Assembly: GCA_003024985.2 (NCBI GenBank)
Contig: PXIH01S0026366.1
DNA length: 11,537 nt
Source: Euperipatoides rowelli
Taxonomy: Eukaryota > Onychophora > Udeonychophora > Euonychophora > Peripatopsidae
Reading direction: 5' to 3' (one strand)
This document shows, piece after piece, positions 1 to 8,460 of this stretch; position 1 is the stretch's first letter, and every line of letters starts with the position of its first letter. The translations under genes were made by a program, and so were the position numbers. Below the pieces are notes generated by a model, which searched no databases, had not been told where the DNA came from, and saw only the letters and a program-made list of their open reading frames with translations.

Positions 1-1
1 C

Positions 2-177
2 GTAATGAAACCAATAAGTTTCTATAATGAATCGCTAATCTTGATGTAATGAACCCAATAAGTTCCTGTATTGAATCACTAATCTTGGCGTAATGAAACC
101 AATAAGTGTCTTTAATGAATCACCAATCTTGATGTAATGAAACCAGTAAGTTTCTATAAGGAATCACTAATCCTGAC
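2..177. repeat. 44-bp tandem repeat array, four copies
   Basis: Four consecutive 44-bp units start at 2, 46, 90 and 134. Each begins GTAATGAAACCAATAAGT, or a near match, and ends in CTAATCTTGAT/C. Copies differ at a few positions each, so this is a diverged satellite-like array. The first unit starts one base into the window, so the array may extend further left. I see no coding content. Confidence 0.93.
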
Positions 178-220
178 GTAATTTCATTACGTCAGAATTA
201 GCGATTCAATATTGGTTGCA
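173..220. repeat. Inverted copy of the 44-bp unit forming a hairpin
   Basis: CTGACGTAAT (173-182) and ATTACGTCAG (186-195) are perfect reverse complements with a 3-bp loop. Homology continues outward: 196-220 is a shortened reverse-complement copy of the array unit (it contains GCGATTCAATATTGGTT). The tandem array therefore ends by folding back on itself, as in foldback or MITE-type repeats. Confidence 0.85.
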
Positions 221-626
221 TTTTTCTTTCCCCTCGAGACTGAATGATGATTAGGTTACCAAGATAAGGTAGATGGATGACTCACTATAATTTAATGGCA
301 AAACTATTTAATTATTATTTAAAATTTAATTCATTAAAAACTTTTATTAAAAAACATGTTTGTTCATTTAAAGCTTTTCAATCACCCATTTTTATGTGTA
401 CAAGTGAAATCTTGGAAATAGTCATATTTTCTAATTACCGAGGTTGAGGCTTTAATTGTTAAATCTGATTTTCAATAGTATTTGGCACTTTAAATAGTGC
501 TAACGGTAACTAGAATTAACAATATACTTGTAACTCACATGACATTTGTGACTTATGATCATGTGTGTCATATATTTCATGATGGGGAATTATCATAAAG
601 GGGTGAGGGAAAATATTATAAATAAG
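221..626. other. AT-rich intergenic DNA, no gene seen
   Basis: Neither strand has an open frame of useful length, and no RNA gene or domain motif is visible. The sequence is A/T-rich with simple runs. I see nothing functional in it. Confidence 0.7.
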
Positions 627-1028
627 TAGGGGAGAAGGGAGAGACTTGATCCCTATAGATTTTGGCCTATATTTTCATGATTAAATAAATTTGTGTGTCA
701 TACACTGATATGTCATGATCATTTGACTTTACTGATCTAGATTCAATAAAGCTGTAAAGCTTGCATTGGAGGGGAACCAAGATCTTGAAATAAAACTGTA
801 GAAGAATCTTTTTTTGTTAAGATACTGGCTATTATAAAATATCGCTTAAAATTGATTTTCATAATTTTAATGTTAAAATGTGTATATTCTAAAATAATTT
901 TATCATAGTACTTAGAAAATAGACTAAATTTTTTATAATTAAAATATTTAACTTTCTAATGTAGAACAGTTGGGGTGATTTAATTCAATCAGAGTTGGGG
1001 GAGTTGATCCTGGGATCAATTCTTCCTA
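627..1028. mobile_element. Putative TA-flanked MITE (GACTTGATCCC family)
   Basis: The left end after TA (627-628) reads GGGGAGAAGGGAGAG followed by ACTTGATCCC. The right end before TA (1027-1028), read in reverse complement, is GGAAGAATTGATCCC. The terminal repeats are imperfect but share the TTGATCCC core, and a TA on both sides fits a Tc1/mariner-type target duplication. The interior (about 400 bp) has no transposase frame. A perfect 7-bp hairpin, TTGATCC/GGATCAA, lies just inside the right end at about 1003-1018. The left end closely matches the right end of the element at 3181-3387, which supports a repeat family. The pairing of these two particular ends is inference. Confidence 0.5.
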
Positions 1029-1287
1029 TTTAATGATATTGTTATAAATTTTTAATTTTACAGTCAAACGTTGATCCAGTCAGGAGAACTTTAAACCACT
1101 TTCAAATCATACAGTAAATATTCACATATAGGCTACATGTAACTTGTAGGTCTATAATGGTTCTGTACAGCAATTAGCTTTGTAAAGGCAATTCTAATAG
1201 GCCTAGCTATACATTTTAAAAAATCTGATGCAAACCAAAAAAAAATTATTTTAATGACATTTTTTAATTATTGGGATTACTTGTGCA
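1029..1287. other. AT-rich intergenic DNA, no gene seen
   Basis: The sequence is low-complexity and A/T-rich, with an A-run near 1218-1230. No coding or RNA feature is evident. Confidence 0.65.
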
Positions 1288-2013
1288 TTACCGTAGAATG
1301 CCGACCAAGAGCGCCCCACCAAGCAAGTGTGCCCCCCCCCCTATTTCTTGTCAAAACATAGGTATATAGCGCCATTGCTGAACAAGAGCGCTATCACTGC
1401 ACTTTGACTTTTTTTATCACTCTGAAGGAAATCTAAGGGGTATCCAAGCAAGGGCGCCCCCCTAGATTTTTGCTTCATTTTTACCTCATCTAAGGTTCAG
1501 GACAGTATATCCAAACAAGAGCGCCATGTAAAAAATTTTCATGTCACCATCAGACATTATTATGCTGTGATGTCATTTTTATGTGTTTTACATCATATAG
1601 ATAAATATAGCTTCTGTAAATAACGTTGAATCCTCATAAACAGAACGAAAGAGGCCTGTAAATTAAAAAGTGAAAGTTTTAACTTAAGATGGCGCTCTTA
1701 CTTGGCACATATACTGTACCAGCCAACCTTTATTGATGTGTGACATCATGTTTTAGTGTGTACCAATCATAATAGTGTGTACCAGCCAATTTCCTAAAGT
1801 TTTGGGAAACATGTCCAAGCAAGGGNGCCGTTTTGAAAAACAATNTTTTTAAGGAATTNTGATTGTATCCAAGCAAGTGCGCCTGGTCCTTTTTGCAATG
1901 TATTGTGGTAAATCTAAGGTTTACTAGCATGGAGTCGAACAAGAGCGCCACCCCCATTTCCCTCCAAATGAATGATAAGAGTGCAGGCACCCTTGCTCGG
2001 CATTTTACGGTAA
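1288..2013. mobile_element. Non-autonomous DNA transposon with TTACCGTA termini and an internal terminal-motif array
   Basis: The first 28 bp (1288-1315, starting TTACCGTAGAATGCCGA) match the reverse complement of the last 28 bp (1986-2013, read as TTACCGTAAAATGCCGA and onward) at 24 positions. TA at 1289-1290 and 2011-2012 could be the target duplication. The inner part of the terminal repeat, CAAG-N-GCGCC, recurs throughout the element at 1306, 1324, 1383, 1449, 1516, 1820, 1874 and 1940 on the plus strand and at 1691 and 1986 inverted. Several of these are spaced 54-67 bp apart. No transposase frame is present; the only open frame inside (1730-1990, minus) crosses three Ns and resembles nothing. 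The superfamily is not assigned. Repeated subterminal motifs are commonly transposase-binding sites. Confidence 0.82.
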
Positions 2014-3165
2014 TTATAAATCAGAACTGTTAATTAAAACAAACATGACTGAAAAATCATTAGCCTCTAGGCCAGGGATTGCAAATACGTGGCACGGGTG
2101 CCAAAGATTCACATTAGAGATTTTCAGACTGGACATATAACAAAAATTTTAAAGTTTAAAAATCTCCATAGTAAAAAAAAAACAAAAAAAAACATCAAAT
2201 CTGTCAAAAGGGAAACAAAATGNNNAAAAAAAATTATTGAAATATGTAAAAACATGTATTTATTCTTAAATATGTAGCCTACATATATAAGATAAAAAAA
2301 CTTGAAATATGTGAAAATATACGTATTTTAATAATATGTAAGTAAACCTAAAATATATGTAATATAAAAGTTACTGTATGTCATTTAGCTCAATTTTTCA
2401 AGATCGGTAAAGATTTCTTAATTAGCATGTGATTAGCATTCAATTAAAAAATATGTATTTACATAAATATCCTGGCCTTACTGATAACTTATCAGTTCAA
2501 AATATATTAATCCTACACCAACGATATTCATTGTAAGATTGAGTAGACCCTTCACCAGAAAGCAAACACGTCAGTCCAGATATTTTCCATACTTGTGAAA
2601 ACAATAGTAAATAGTTCTCTTAAAACCATCTCCAAATTGTTTCAAGTCAAGTTTGACACAAGAAACACAATTGACTCTCATAACGTTATTGTGATTCATC
2701 AACCAATCCAAGCTCAGAAGCCACAGATTAATCCAGGCACTTATTATTTCCAAGAAAACTCAATCACATTGTTATCATCGATTTTATTAGGAAAAATGAA
2801 AAGGAACTTCAACAGTCCACCTCAGTTCTTTAGAGGAAGCAAATGCTGAAGGATGTTTAAAAAAAATGTAGGCAATTAATCATTAGTCGATAGTTCAAAG
2901 GCTCTGGAAATTGAATGCCTTAATGTACGAGGAATAAAAAACCATTGATAGATAAATACCCCACGCACATTAATTGTCTCAAATAATCCAATCCAGAAAA
3001 ACTACATTTTCCACGATCAATACACGAAACTTAAAATAAAAATAATAAATAAAATAAAACTTATGTACAAAACAATCGGGCAGCCATTACGGCACCATTA
3101 CATCCGGGTATACTAATTTTCAATGACTTTTCTCTTTTGGGATCATGTCACCCCAGGCAAAGGAA
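2014..3165. other. AT-rich intergenic DNA, no supported gene
   Basis: Includes an A-rich tract with Ns (2161-2240) and many ATATGTA-like words (2270-2370). Short frames on both strands at 2571-2849 overlap each other, begin with non-ATG codons and show no domain, so I do not call them. A less AT-rich patch at 2520-2870 could be an old mobile-element or exon remnant that I do not recognise. Confidence 0.6.
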
Positions 3166-3193
3166 CAAGTCTCCCTTATCTAGGGGAGACTTG
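3166..3193. repeat. Perfect 12-bp hairpin
   Basis: CAAGTCTCCCTT (3166-3177) pairs with AGGGGAGACTTG (3182-3193) across a 4-bp loop, with one G-T wobble. It overlaps the left end of the adjacent element, which suggests that two terminal repeats of the same family meet head to head here. Confidence 0.8.
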
Positions 3194-3387
3194 ATCTTTT
3201 TCTCAAGTTTTCTTATATCCTATATAAGAACCCCAATTTAAGATATATGCTAGTGCATTTTGTAGTATATACAGGAAGTTTACACTTCAATTTAAATTAT
3301 TGAATCTAAAAAATTGACAAAATTTTTTTTAAGTGTATCAATTTCAAAATTTTGAAAAAAGGGATCAAGTCTCCCCCTTCTCCCCTA
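3181..3387. mobile_element. Short MITE of the GACTTGATCCC family
   Basis: The left end is TAGGGGAGACTTGATC (3181-3196). The right end is GGGATCAAGTCTCCC and onward to CCCCTA (3361-3387). In reverse complement the right end matches the left, apart from an extra 9 bp (roughly AGGGGGAGA). TA at both borders (3181-3182, 3386-3387) fits a TA target duplication. The element is about 207 bp and has no coding capacity. Its right end, inverted, is nearly identical to the left end of the element at 627-1028. Confidence 0.7.
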
Positions 3388-3482
3388 TAATAAAAACTGA
3401 TACTTAAACTGTTAATCAGGTTGATTTGAAATGTGAGATGTATTAATAGCAAACTGATGTATTTTATAACTATCATCTAAAA

Positions 3483-3918
3483 CAAGGGGTTCCCAACCAT
3501 GTGCTCACGTGCACCATGGTGCCCTACCTTTGACCAATTTGTGTGGGCCCCCCGCTGTTCACCCATGAAGCGAAAGCTTGTCCACGTTAACTTGGCGTCA
3601 CCCAGATCCCTTTGAAATAGATTGTGAGTGGTCAGGCACAAATTTTAAGCAGTTGTTTTCTTGTAAATTGACCTCTTTAATTCCACCTTTTATGCCGAGT
3701 TAACGTGAATGAACTTGAGTGCAATGCACACAGACGGCCGAATTGAGTAGTGAGAGGGATTATTAGCGAATTGTCAATACAGGCGATACAATCCAGATTC
3801 TACCACGTTTTTGACATCTGCACATATATTTTCATCATTACGGAAAATATAGATGGTGCCGCCACCCTACCGATATTTTAGAATATGCTCTAGGGTACAA
3901 AAAGGTTGAGGACCTCTA
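3483..3918. mobile_element. hAT-like non-autonomous element with 8-bp target duplication
   Basis: The left end is CAAGGGGTTCCCAACC. The reverse complement of the right end is TAGAGGTCCTCAACC, an imperfect match of the CAGGGGTTCTCAACC form typical of animal hAT elements. The element is flanked by ATCTAAAA (3475-3482) and ATCTAAAT (3919-3926), an 8-bp target duplication with one mismatch, the length expected for hAT. At 436 bp it has no transposase frame. It also contains an internal inverted repeat, CACGTTAACTTGGC (3583-3596) against GCCGAGTTAACGTG (3694-3707). It is more GC-rich than its surroundings. Confidence 0.8.
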
Positions 3919-4165
3919 ATCTAAATTGTCAAATGTTAAGAAACGATGAAATTTGCTAATGTTTTACTTTGTTTTTTCATTTCCCCATTAATTTATTCCA
4001 GTAGGCATATCTTGAAGTAATTTGGGATGAAAAATATCTAAACTTGGGCTTGTATACATTATAATAGAATAATTGTATAGTTTTAGTTTATTGACTGAAA
4101 GTTTAAGCCTTGACTCATACAGTTAGACTAATTATTGAGAGGTGTTCAACCCGGTGGTGTTTGTA

Positions 4166-4402
4166 ATGACAAAAAAGATACTCCTGATTGGATTTAGAGC
4201 AATATCACAATGTGAGTTTTTATAATAAGTTATAAACGTCAATCCTAACGCTGTTGTTGTAAATGTGGATTTAATCTCATATTTCAGGCTCAATCTTGGA
4301 CAAGATCATCTTGGTAGTCTTAATTTGTAAGATTATAAATAAATTTTTAATATTTTAAGTTTATGTATTCATAATATTTTTGTTTTATTTACAGATTTTT
4401 AA
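4166..4402 (+). other. Candidate three-exon mini-ORF with two short introns (gene relic?)
   Basis: Sites seen: donor GTGAGT at 4212, branch-like CTAAC, acceptor ATTTCAG ending 4287; donor GTAAGA at 4327, acceptor with pyrimidine-rich TTTTTGTTTTATTTACAG ending 4394. Removing the 76-bp and 68-bp introns joins 4166-4211, 4288-4326 and 4395-4402 into a 30-codon frame that starts MTKKILLIGFRAISQ and ends YF-stop. Introns of this size are common in insects. The first exon resembles a Rossmann-type beta strand and turn (ILLIGF-x-AI), but the glycine pattern is incomplete and I assign no function. The exons could instead belong to an untranslated or decayed transcript. Another acceptor-like site ends at about 4002 (TTTATTCCAG). 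Confidence 0.3.
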
Positions 4403-4519
4403 TGATGACATAAAGAATATGCAAATTATTGATCTCATGGAAAATAATTTATAAAATCAATATCTGTAATATAATTGTTCAAGATATGATTTCATCAAAA
4501 TTCCTATAAGGGTAAATTC

Positions 4520-5420
4520 ACTAATTAATAATACAGATCTTTGATCATCCTTTATTGTGATCATAGCAATCATTCTTTAATATGGAAACATATGACATTG
4601 TTAATCCACGATATTCAGGATAGTAAATATAGAAGGAATCACCTTTACACAGCAACATCTATTTATTCTTCTAACAATATAATAGTTCTTTAGCATCGTG
4701 AGTGGATCTCCATCATTCTAAACACATCTGATTATTTACCAATTCTAATACATAACAGTTCTTCAAGATACTGAGTTCATTGTTTTCAATCTTAAGAAGC
4801 ATATTTGATATTGTTAGATAATTTTCATCCATAGATTTCATCTGATATTGTTTAATAATCTTAATGTATGATATGAAATCTCCATTCTCCATCAGTCTTT
4901 GTGAGATATCATATAATATATTGTTTAATACTCTGAATACAGTCTGATAGTTCTTCAGTAAACTAACATTTTTCACATTGGAAAATCTGATATTGTTTAA
5001 TAAATATAATACAAAACAATTCTCCATAATGCTGAGTGCATTGGCAATCTTCTTTACATCCAATATTGTTTAATAATTGTAATATATGAAAGTTCTTCAA
5101 GCTACTGAAAACATTTCTACCAGACAGTAAGCTGATATTGTTTCATAATCTTAAGACACAAGTTCATTCAGTTTCTGACTACATCTCAAGTATTCTGAAA
5201 AGTGAAATTAAAATCTTATTTAAATATCCTATGATTAAAAGTTCTTAAAATAATAAGCCCATCTCCAGGGATGATGAGAAAGCAAATGTTGATATTGTTT
5301 CTTACCATAGTCATAATATGTGTTTAGAAATCTTTAATACTGTACATTGTTATCAAGTCAGAATACATAATGGTTAAGGTTATAATCAGCATTGTTTAAC
5401 AATCAAAATATAATTAAATA
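4520..5420 (-). pseudogene. Decayed repeat protein with 24-residue period, LRR-like
   Basis: The DNA word ATATTGTTTAATAAT recurs at 4845, 4918, 4990, 5063 and 5135 (spacing 72-73 bp), with weaker copies near 4594, 4667, 4735, 4808, 5214, 5292 and 5389. On the minus strand each unit reads as about 24 residues, of the form SLKNFHILQLLNNI followed by a variable part. The longest intact piece is the 116-codon frame 4713-5063. A second open piece (5062-5142) is in another frame, so an indel lies near 5062. A TGA replaces a leucine codon just upstream (fwd about 5143-5145), and further stops occur in the outer units. The spacing F-x2-L-x-L-x2-N and the later F-x2-L resemble leucine-rich repeats (LRRs); this is inference from pattern only. 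No start region or flanking exons are recognised. It could also be a simple satellite that happens to stay open. Confidence 0.45.
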
Positions 5421-5811
5421 ATCTTGTGAAAACATTGATTGTATGTTGACAAGGCAAATGAAAGATAATATTCTTGCATATTATGAAAATATTTTCACTG
5501 AATACAACTCTTTGCAGTCGGAATTACTAGATTTGAAAAATGACTAAATAATAATTTAGGTGTTCATTATGATTTTATTCATTTAATTAGTAGTGGTAAT
5601 TTTTAAATTATTANGGCAAATTTGTGCCCATAAACCAAATAATATCTAACACATGGATAAATTTAATTCACTAAAATATACTGTCATATGTTCAAACATA
5701 TTCCTTTGTTCTCATCATTAGTCAAAAGTGTACATTGATAATTAGTTTAATTGATCAATACACTTCATTAAATTTATTAATTTTTCAACGTTTCTCCATA
5801 TTGAATACGAT
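5421..5811. other. AT-rich intergenic DNA, no gene seen
   Basis: A/T-rich sequence with one N at 5614. There is no open frame, RNA gene or clear repeat. Confidence 0.65.
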
Positions 5812-6570
5812 TTTTAAATAAAATAGTGACAGTGTATAAGAAATACTGAAATATAGTCAAATCTATGATCTATATAAATTTGGAAATATAATTGTAAATA
5901 AATATAAGCTGTATGTTTTAAAATATACATATAGTGACATCTATGTTGAATATATTACTGTATCCCTTAAGATAATAAAATTACATTAAGTGATTTAATG
6001 TTCATAAATTAATGTATTTGGGTTTACAGATTGCCTTAACAACTGTTCTGCCAAACACCACTGGAGAAATCCTGTTGTAGCTGCTAGCATTATTTGTATT
6101 TCACCAATATTAAGCATTTTAAATAAAATATAACCTACAGTGTATGAGGAAAGTTTACTAAATTAGGTATTTATACTGAAATAATTCAATATCTCTGAAG
6201 ATCTATATAAAAGTTAAGAATATACATGGTAAAATAATTATAAAATACATTAATTGAAATATCAGTGGTGACATCTAGTGTAGAATAAATATATTATACA
6301 CCTTAAGATAAGAATTGAAATTCCATTAAATGATTTAATACTCATAAATGAATGATTCTGGGTTTAATGCTAGCCTTAACAGCATCTCTTTCAAATACAA
6401 TCGGAAATGTCCTGTTACGGACGCCAGAATTATCACTATTTATTCATTATTAATAATTTTAAATCTCTGAAGATATATATAAAAGTTAGGAATAGAATTT
6501 TAAAATAAATATAAAATTCAAGAAATATGCATAGAGTAACAACTAGTGTGATATTTCAATTCAAAGAATA
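5812..6570. repeat. Tandem repeat of about 340 bp upstream of the zinc-finger gene, 2.3 copies
   Basis: Copy A (5812-6116), copy B (6117-6456) and partial copy C (6457 to about 6570) all start with TTTTAAAT. Matching landmarks are TGATTTAAT at 5991 and 6331 (340 bp apart), the GCCTTAACA region about 30-40 bp after each of these landmarks, GTGACATCTA at 5934 and 6268, and TCTCTGAAGAT at 6192 and 6464. Copy C lacks about 70 bp near its start and runs into the 5' flank of the zinc-finger gene. Copies are substantially diverged. Confidence 0.8.
6476..6485 (+). promoter_or_regulatory. Candidate TATA box for the zinc-finger gene
   Basis: TATATAAAAG lies about 120 bp before the ATG at 6608. The same motif occurs in repeat copy B (6204-6213), and TATATAAATT occurs in copy A (5871-5880). 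In a genome this AT-rich a chance match is plausible, so support comes only from its conserved place in each repeat and its distance to the gene. Confidence 0.3.
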
Positions 6571-6607
6571 TGAGTTCAAGACAAAATTATAATAAAATTT
6601 CGACATA

Positions 6608-8224
6608 ATGGAGTCCCTTGTAAGTTTCAAATTTAATTGTAGCGAATGCAAATATGAAACAAATGATGAGGGTCATTTTCAAGTACATGAATTAAAACAT
6701 GTTAAGAACTGCATATTTAATTGTATTGAATGTGACTATAAAACCAATGACAGCACGACATATAAGTTTCATCAATTAAAACATTCAAAGAGCTTCAAAT
6801 ATAATTGTTTACAATGTGGATATAAAACTAATTGGAATTATTTCTCTCAGCATCATCAATCAAAACATTCTGGTATTTTCAAATTTAATTGTATACATTG
6901 TGAATTTAAAACTAATCATAATGGTCACTTTAAAATTCATGAATTGAAACATTCTGGAACATTAGATTTTAAATGCTCACAATGTGATTATCAAACAAAT
7001 TCCTGGAATGTTTTTAAAGTACATCAATGGAAACACAAGAGTTTCAAATATAATTGCATACAAAGTGGATATAAAACCAACAACATTATCACTTTTATAT
7101 TTGATAAAATGAAACATTTGGATAGTTTAGAATTTAATTGTTTAAAATGTGAATATAAAACAAATATCAGGGGTAATTTTAAAGCACATGAATTGAAACA
7201 TTCTCAGAACTTTGCTGGTATATTTAACTGTACAGAATGTGATGATAAAATAAGTGATAGTACGTCCTTTAAGTTTCATCAACTGAAACACTCTGATAGT
7301 TTTAAATATAATTGTTTACAATGTGAATATAAAACTAATTGGAATTATTCATTTAAATGTCATCAATCAAAACACTCTGGTAGCTTTAATTTTAAGTGCC
7401 CAGATTGTGAATATCAAACAAATCACAAAGATCACTTTAAAATGCATCAATTGAAACATTCTGAAAGATTAGAATTTAAGTGCAAAGATTGTGAATATAA
7501 AACAATTTCCTGGAAAGATTTTAAAGTACATGAACGGACACACAATTGTTTCAAATATAATTGTTTACGATGTGGATATAAAACTAACGATATTAACACT
7601 TTTATATTTCATAAAATGAAACATTCAGATTTCAAATTTAATTGTATAGAATGTGAGTTTAAAACAAATTTAGAAAGTAAATTTAATTTTCATAAATTGA
7701 TAAATTCTGAGAGTTTCAAATTCAATTGTTTAAAATGTGAATATAAAACAAATGTCAGCTGTGATTTTAAAGTACATGAATTAAAACATTCTGAGAACTA
7801 CATATTTTATTGTACAGAATGTGAATTTAAAACAAACTTCAAGACTAAATTTAATGCTCATAAACTGAAAGAATCTGGTGTTTTCAAATTTAAATGTTTA
7901 AAATGTGAATATAAAACAAATGTCAGGAAATATTTTAAAGTACATGAATTAAAACATTCAGGGAACTACAAGTTTAAATGTACAAATTGTGAATTTAAAA
8001 CAAATTTCAAGACTAAATTTATTGCTCATAAACTGACAGAATCTGGTATTTTCCAATTTAAATGTTCAACATGTGACTATAAAACAAATGTCCATGGTAA
8101 TTTTAAAAACATTCTGGTAACTACAAATTTAATTGTACAGAATGTGACTATAAAACAAACTTCAAAAGTGAATTTAATGCTCATAAACTGGCACAATCTG
8201 GCATTTACAAATTTAAATGTTTAA
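6608..8224 (+). CDS. C2H2 zinc-finger array protein, N-terminal part (frameshifted)
   Basis: This 538-codon frame is a nearly pure array of 18 zinc-finger units with period 27-28 residues: C-x2-C-x-[YF]-K-T-N-x4-F-x2-H-x3-H. Thirteen units have all four ligands. Unit 6 has lost a Cys and a His, units 13, 15 and 17 lack the last His, and unit 18 is cut by the frameshift. The linkers are HSG-x-F-x-F rather than the classical TGEKP. Such proteins usually bind nucleic acid in the nucleus; the target is unknown. I chose ATG 6608 because an in-frame TAA lies at 6593-6595 and the first finger starts at residue 11. A donor-like GTAAGT at 6620 sits just after the start, but the fingers read straight through it. 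The frame runs true to about residue 500, then a 13-bp loss near 8104 puts the last 36 or so codons out of frame. Either the gene is decaying or the assembly is wrong here. Confidence 0.85.
   Translation: MESLVSFKFNCSECKYETNDEGHFQVHELKHVKNCIFNCIECDYKTNDSTTYKFHQLKHSKSFKYNCLQCGYKTNWNYFSQHHQSKHSGIFKFNCIHCEFKTNHNGHFKIHELKHSGTLDFKCSQCDYQTNSWNVFKVHQWKHKSFKYNCIQSGYKTNNIITFIFDKMKHLDSLEFNCLKCEYKTNIRGNFKAHELKHSQNFAGIFNCTECDDKISDSTSFKFHQLKHSDSFKYNCLQCEYKTNWNYSFKCHQSKHSGSFNFKCPDCEYQTNHKDHFKMHQLKHSERLEFKCKDCEYKTISWKDFKVHERTHNCFKYNCLRCGYKTNDINTFIFHKMKHSDFKFNCIECEFKTNLESKFNFHKLINSESFKFNCLKCEYKTNVSCDFKVHELKHSENYIFYCTECEFKTNFKTKFNAHKLKESGVFKFKCLKCEYKTNVRKYFKVHELKHSGNYKFKCTNCEFKTNFKTKFIAHKLTESGIFQFKCSTCDYKTNVHGNFKNILVTTNLIVQNVTIKQTSKVNLMLINWHNLAFTNLNV
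6713..7801 (+). repeat. Duplicated block of five to six zinc fingers
   Basis: Fingers 2-7 (from residue 36, base 6713) and fingers 8-14 (from residue 205, base 7220) pair in order: IFNCIEC/IFNCTEC with DST-x-[YF]KFHQLKH, then CLQC-x-YKTNWNY, then TNH-x2-HFK, then SW-x2-FKVH, then TFIF-x-KMKH. The offset of the first pair is 507 bp. This shows block duplication rather than single-finger expansion. Confidence 0.8.
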
Positions 8225-8460
8225 AATGTGAATATAAAACAAATTCTAGCAGTAATTTTAAATCACATGTATTAAAACATTCTATGAACAACAAATTTAA
8301 TTGTACAGAATGTGAATTTAAAACAAATTTCAAGACTAAATTTAGCCGCCATAAACTGACACATGTTGATAGTTTCAAATTTAAATGTTTACATTGTGAA
8401 TATAAAACAAATAATAAGGTTAGTTTTAAAGCTCATCACAAAAAGCATTTAATTGGAAAA
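7802..8460 (+). repeat. 168-bp tandem repeat, two fingers per unit, four copies
   Basis: Units start at 7802, 7970, 8125 and 8293. Spacings are 168, 155 and 168 bp, so the second copy is exactly 13 bp short. Each unit encodes an F-K-T-N-F-K-[TS]-[KE]-F finger followed by a CLKCEYKTN-type finger. The first three copies of the first finger lack the final His (HKLKE, HKLTE, HKLAQ), while the fourth has it (HKLTH). Confidence 0.9.

Noticed and set aside
1-220. CRISPR-like array
   Set aside because: The 44-bp units are contiguous and diverged, with no unique spacers, and the context is eukaryotic.
1730-1990. 86-codon minus-strand open frame
   Set aside because: It lies inside the inverted-repeat element, crosses three Ns and shows no domain.
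2089-2277. 62-codon plus-strand open frame
   Set aside because: It is mostly lysine from an A-rich tract with three Ns; simple composition, not a gene.
2072-2474. Possible second hAT element: CCAGGGATTGCAAA near 2073 and a weak mirror, ATATCCTGG, near 2471
   Set aside because: The right end matches over only a few bases and no 8-bp flanking duplication is present.
2571-2849. Overlapping open frames on both strands
   Set aside because: The plus frame starts at GTG with no upstream ATG, neither has recognisable motifs, and the lengths are expected by chance.
4166-4211. Resemblance of the first mini-exon to a dinucleotide-binding beta strand
   Set aside because: It is only 15 residues long and the glycine pattern is incomplete, so no enzyme family was assigned.
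6620-6625. Strong donor-like GTAAGT four codons after the zinc-finger ATG
   Set aside because: The zinc-finger reading frame continues through it without a break, and the first finger follows at once, so use as a splice site is not supported.
8097-8140. A 44-nt GT...AG interval that, if spliced, would join the two zinc-finger frames
   Set aside because: It is very short for an animal intron, the acceptor is weak, and splicing would fuse two half fingers into a broken one. The exact 13-bp deficit in the 168-bp repeat explains the frame change better.
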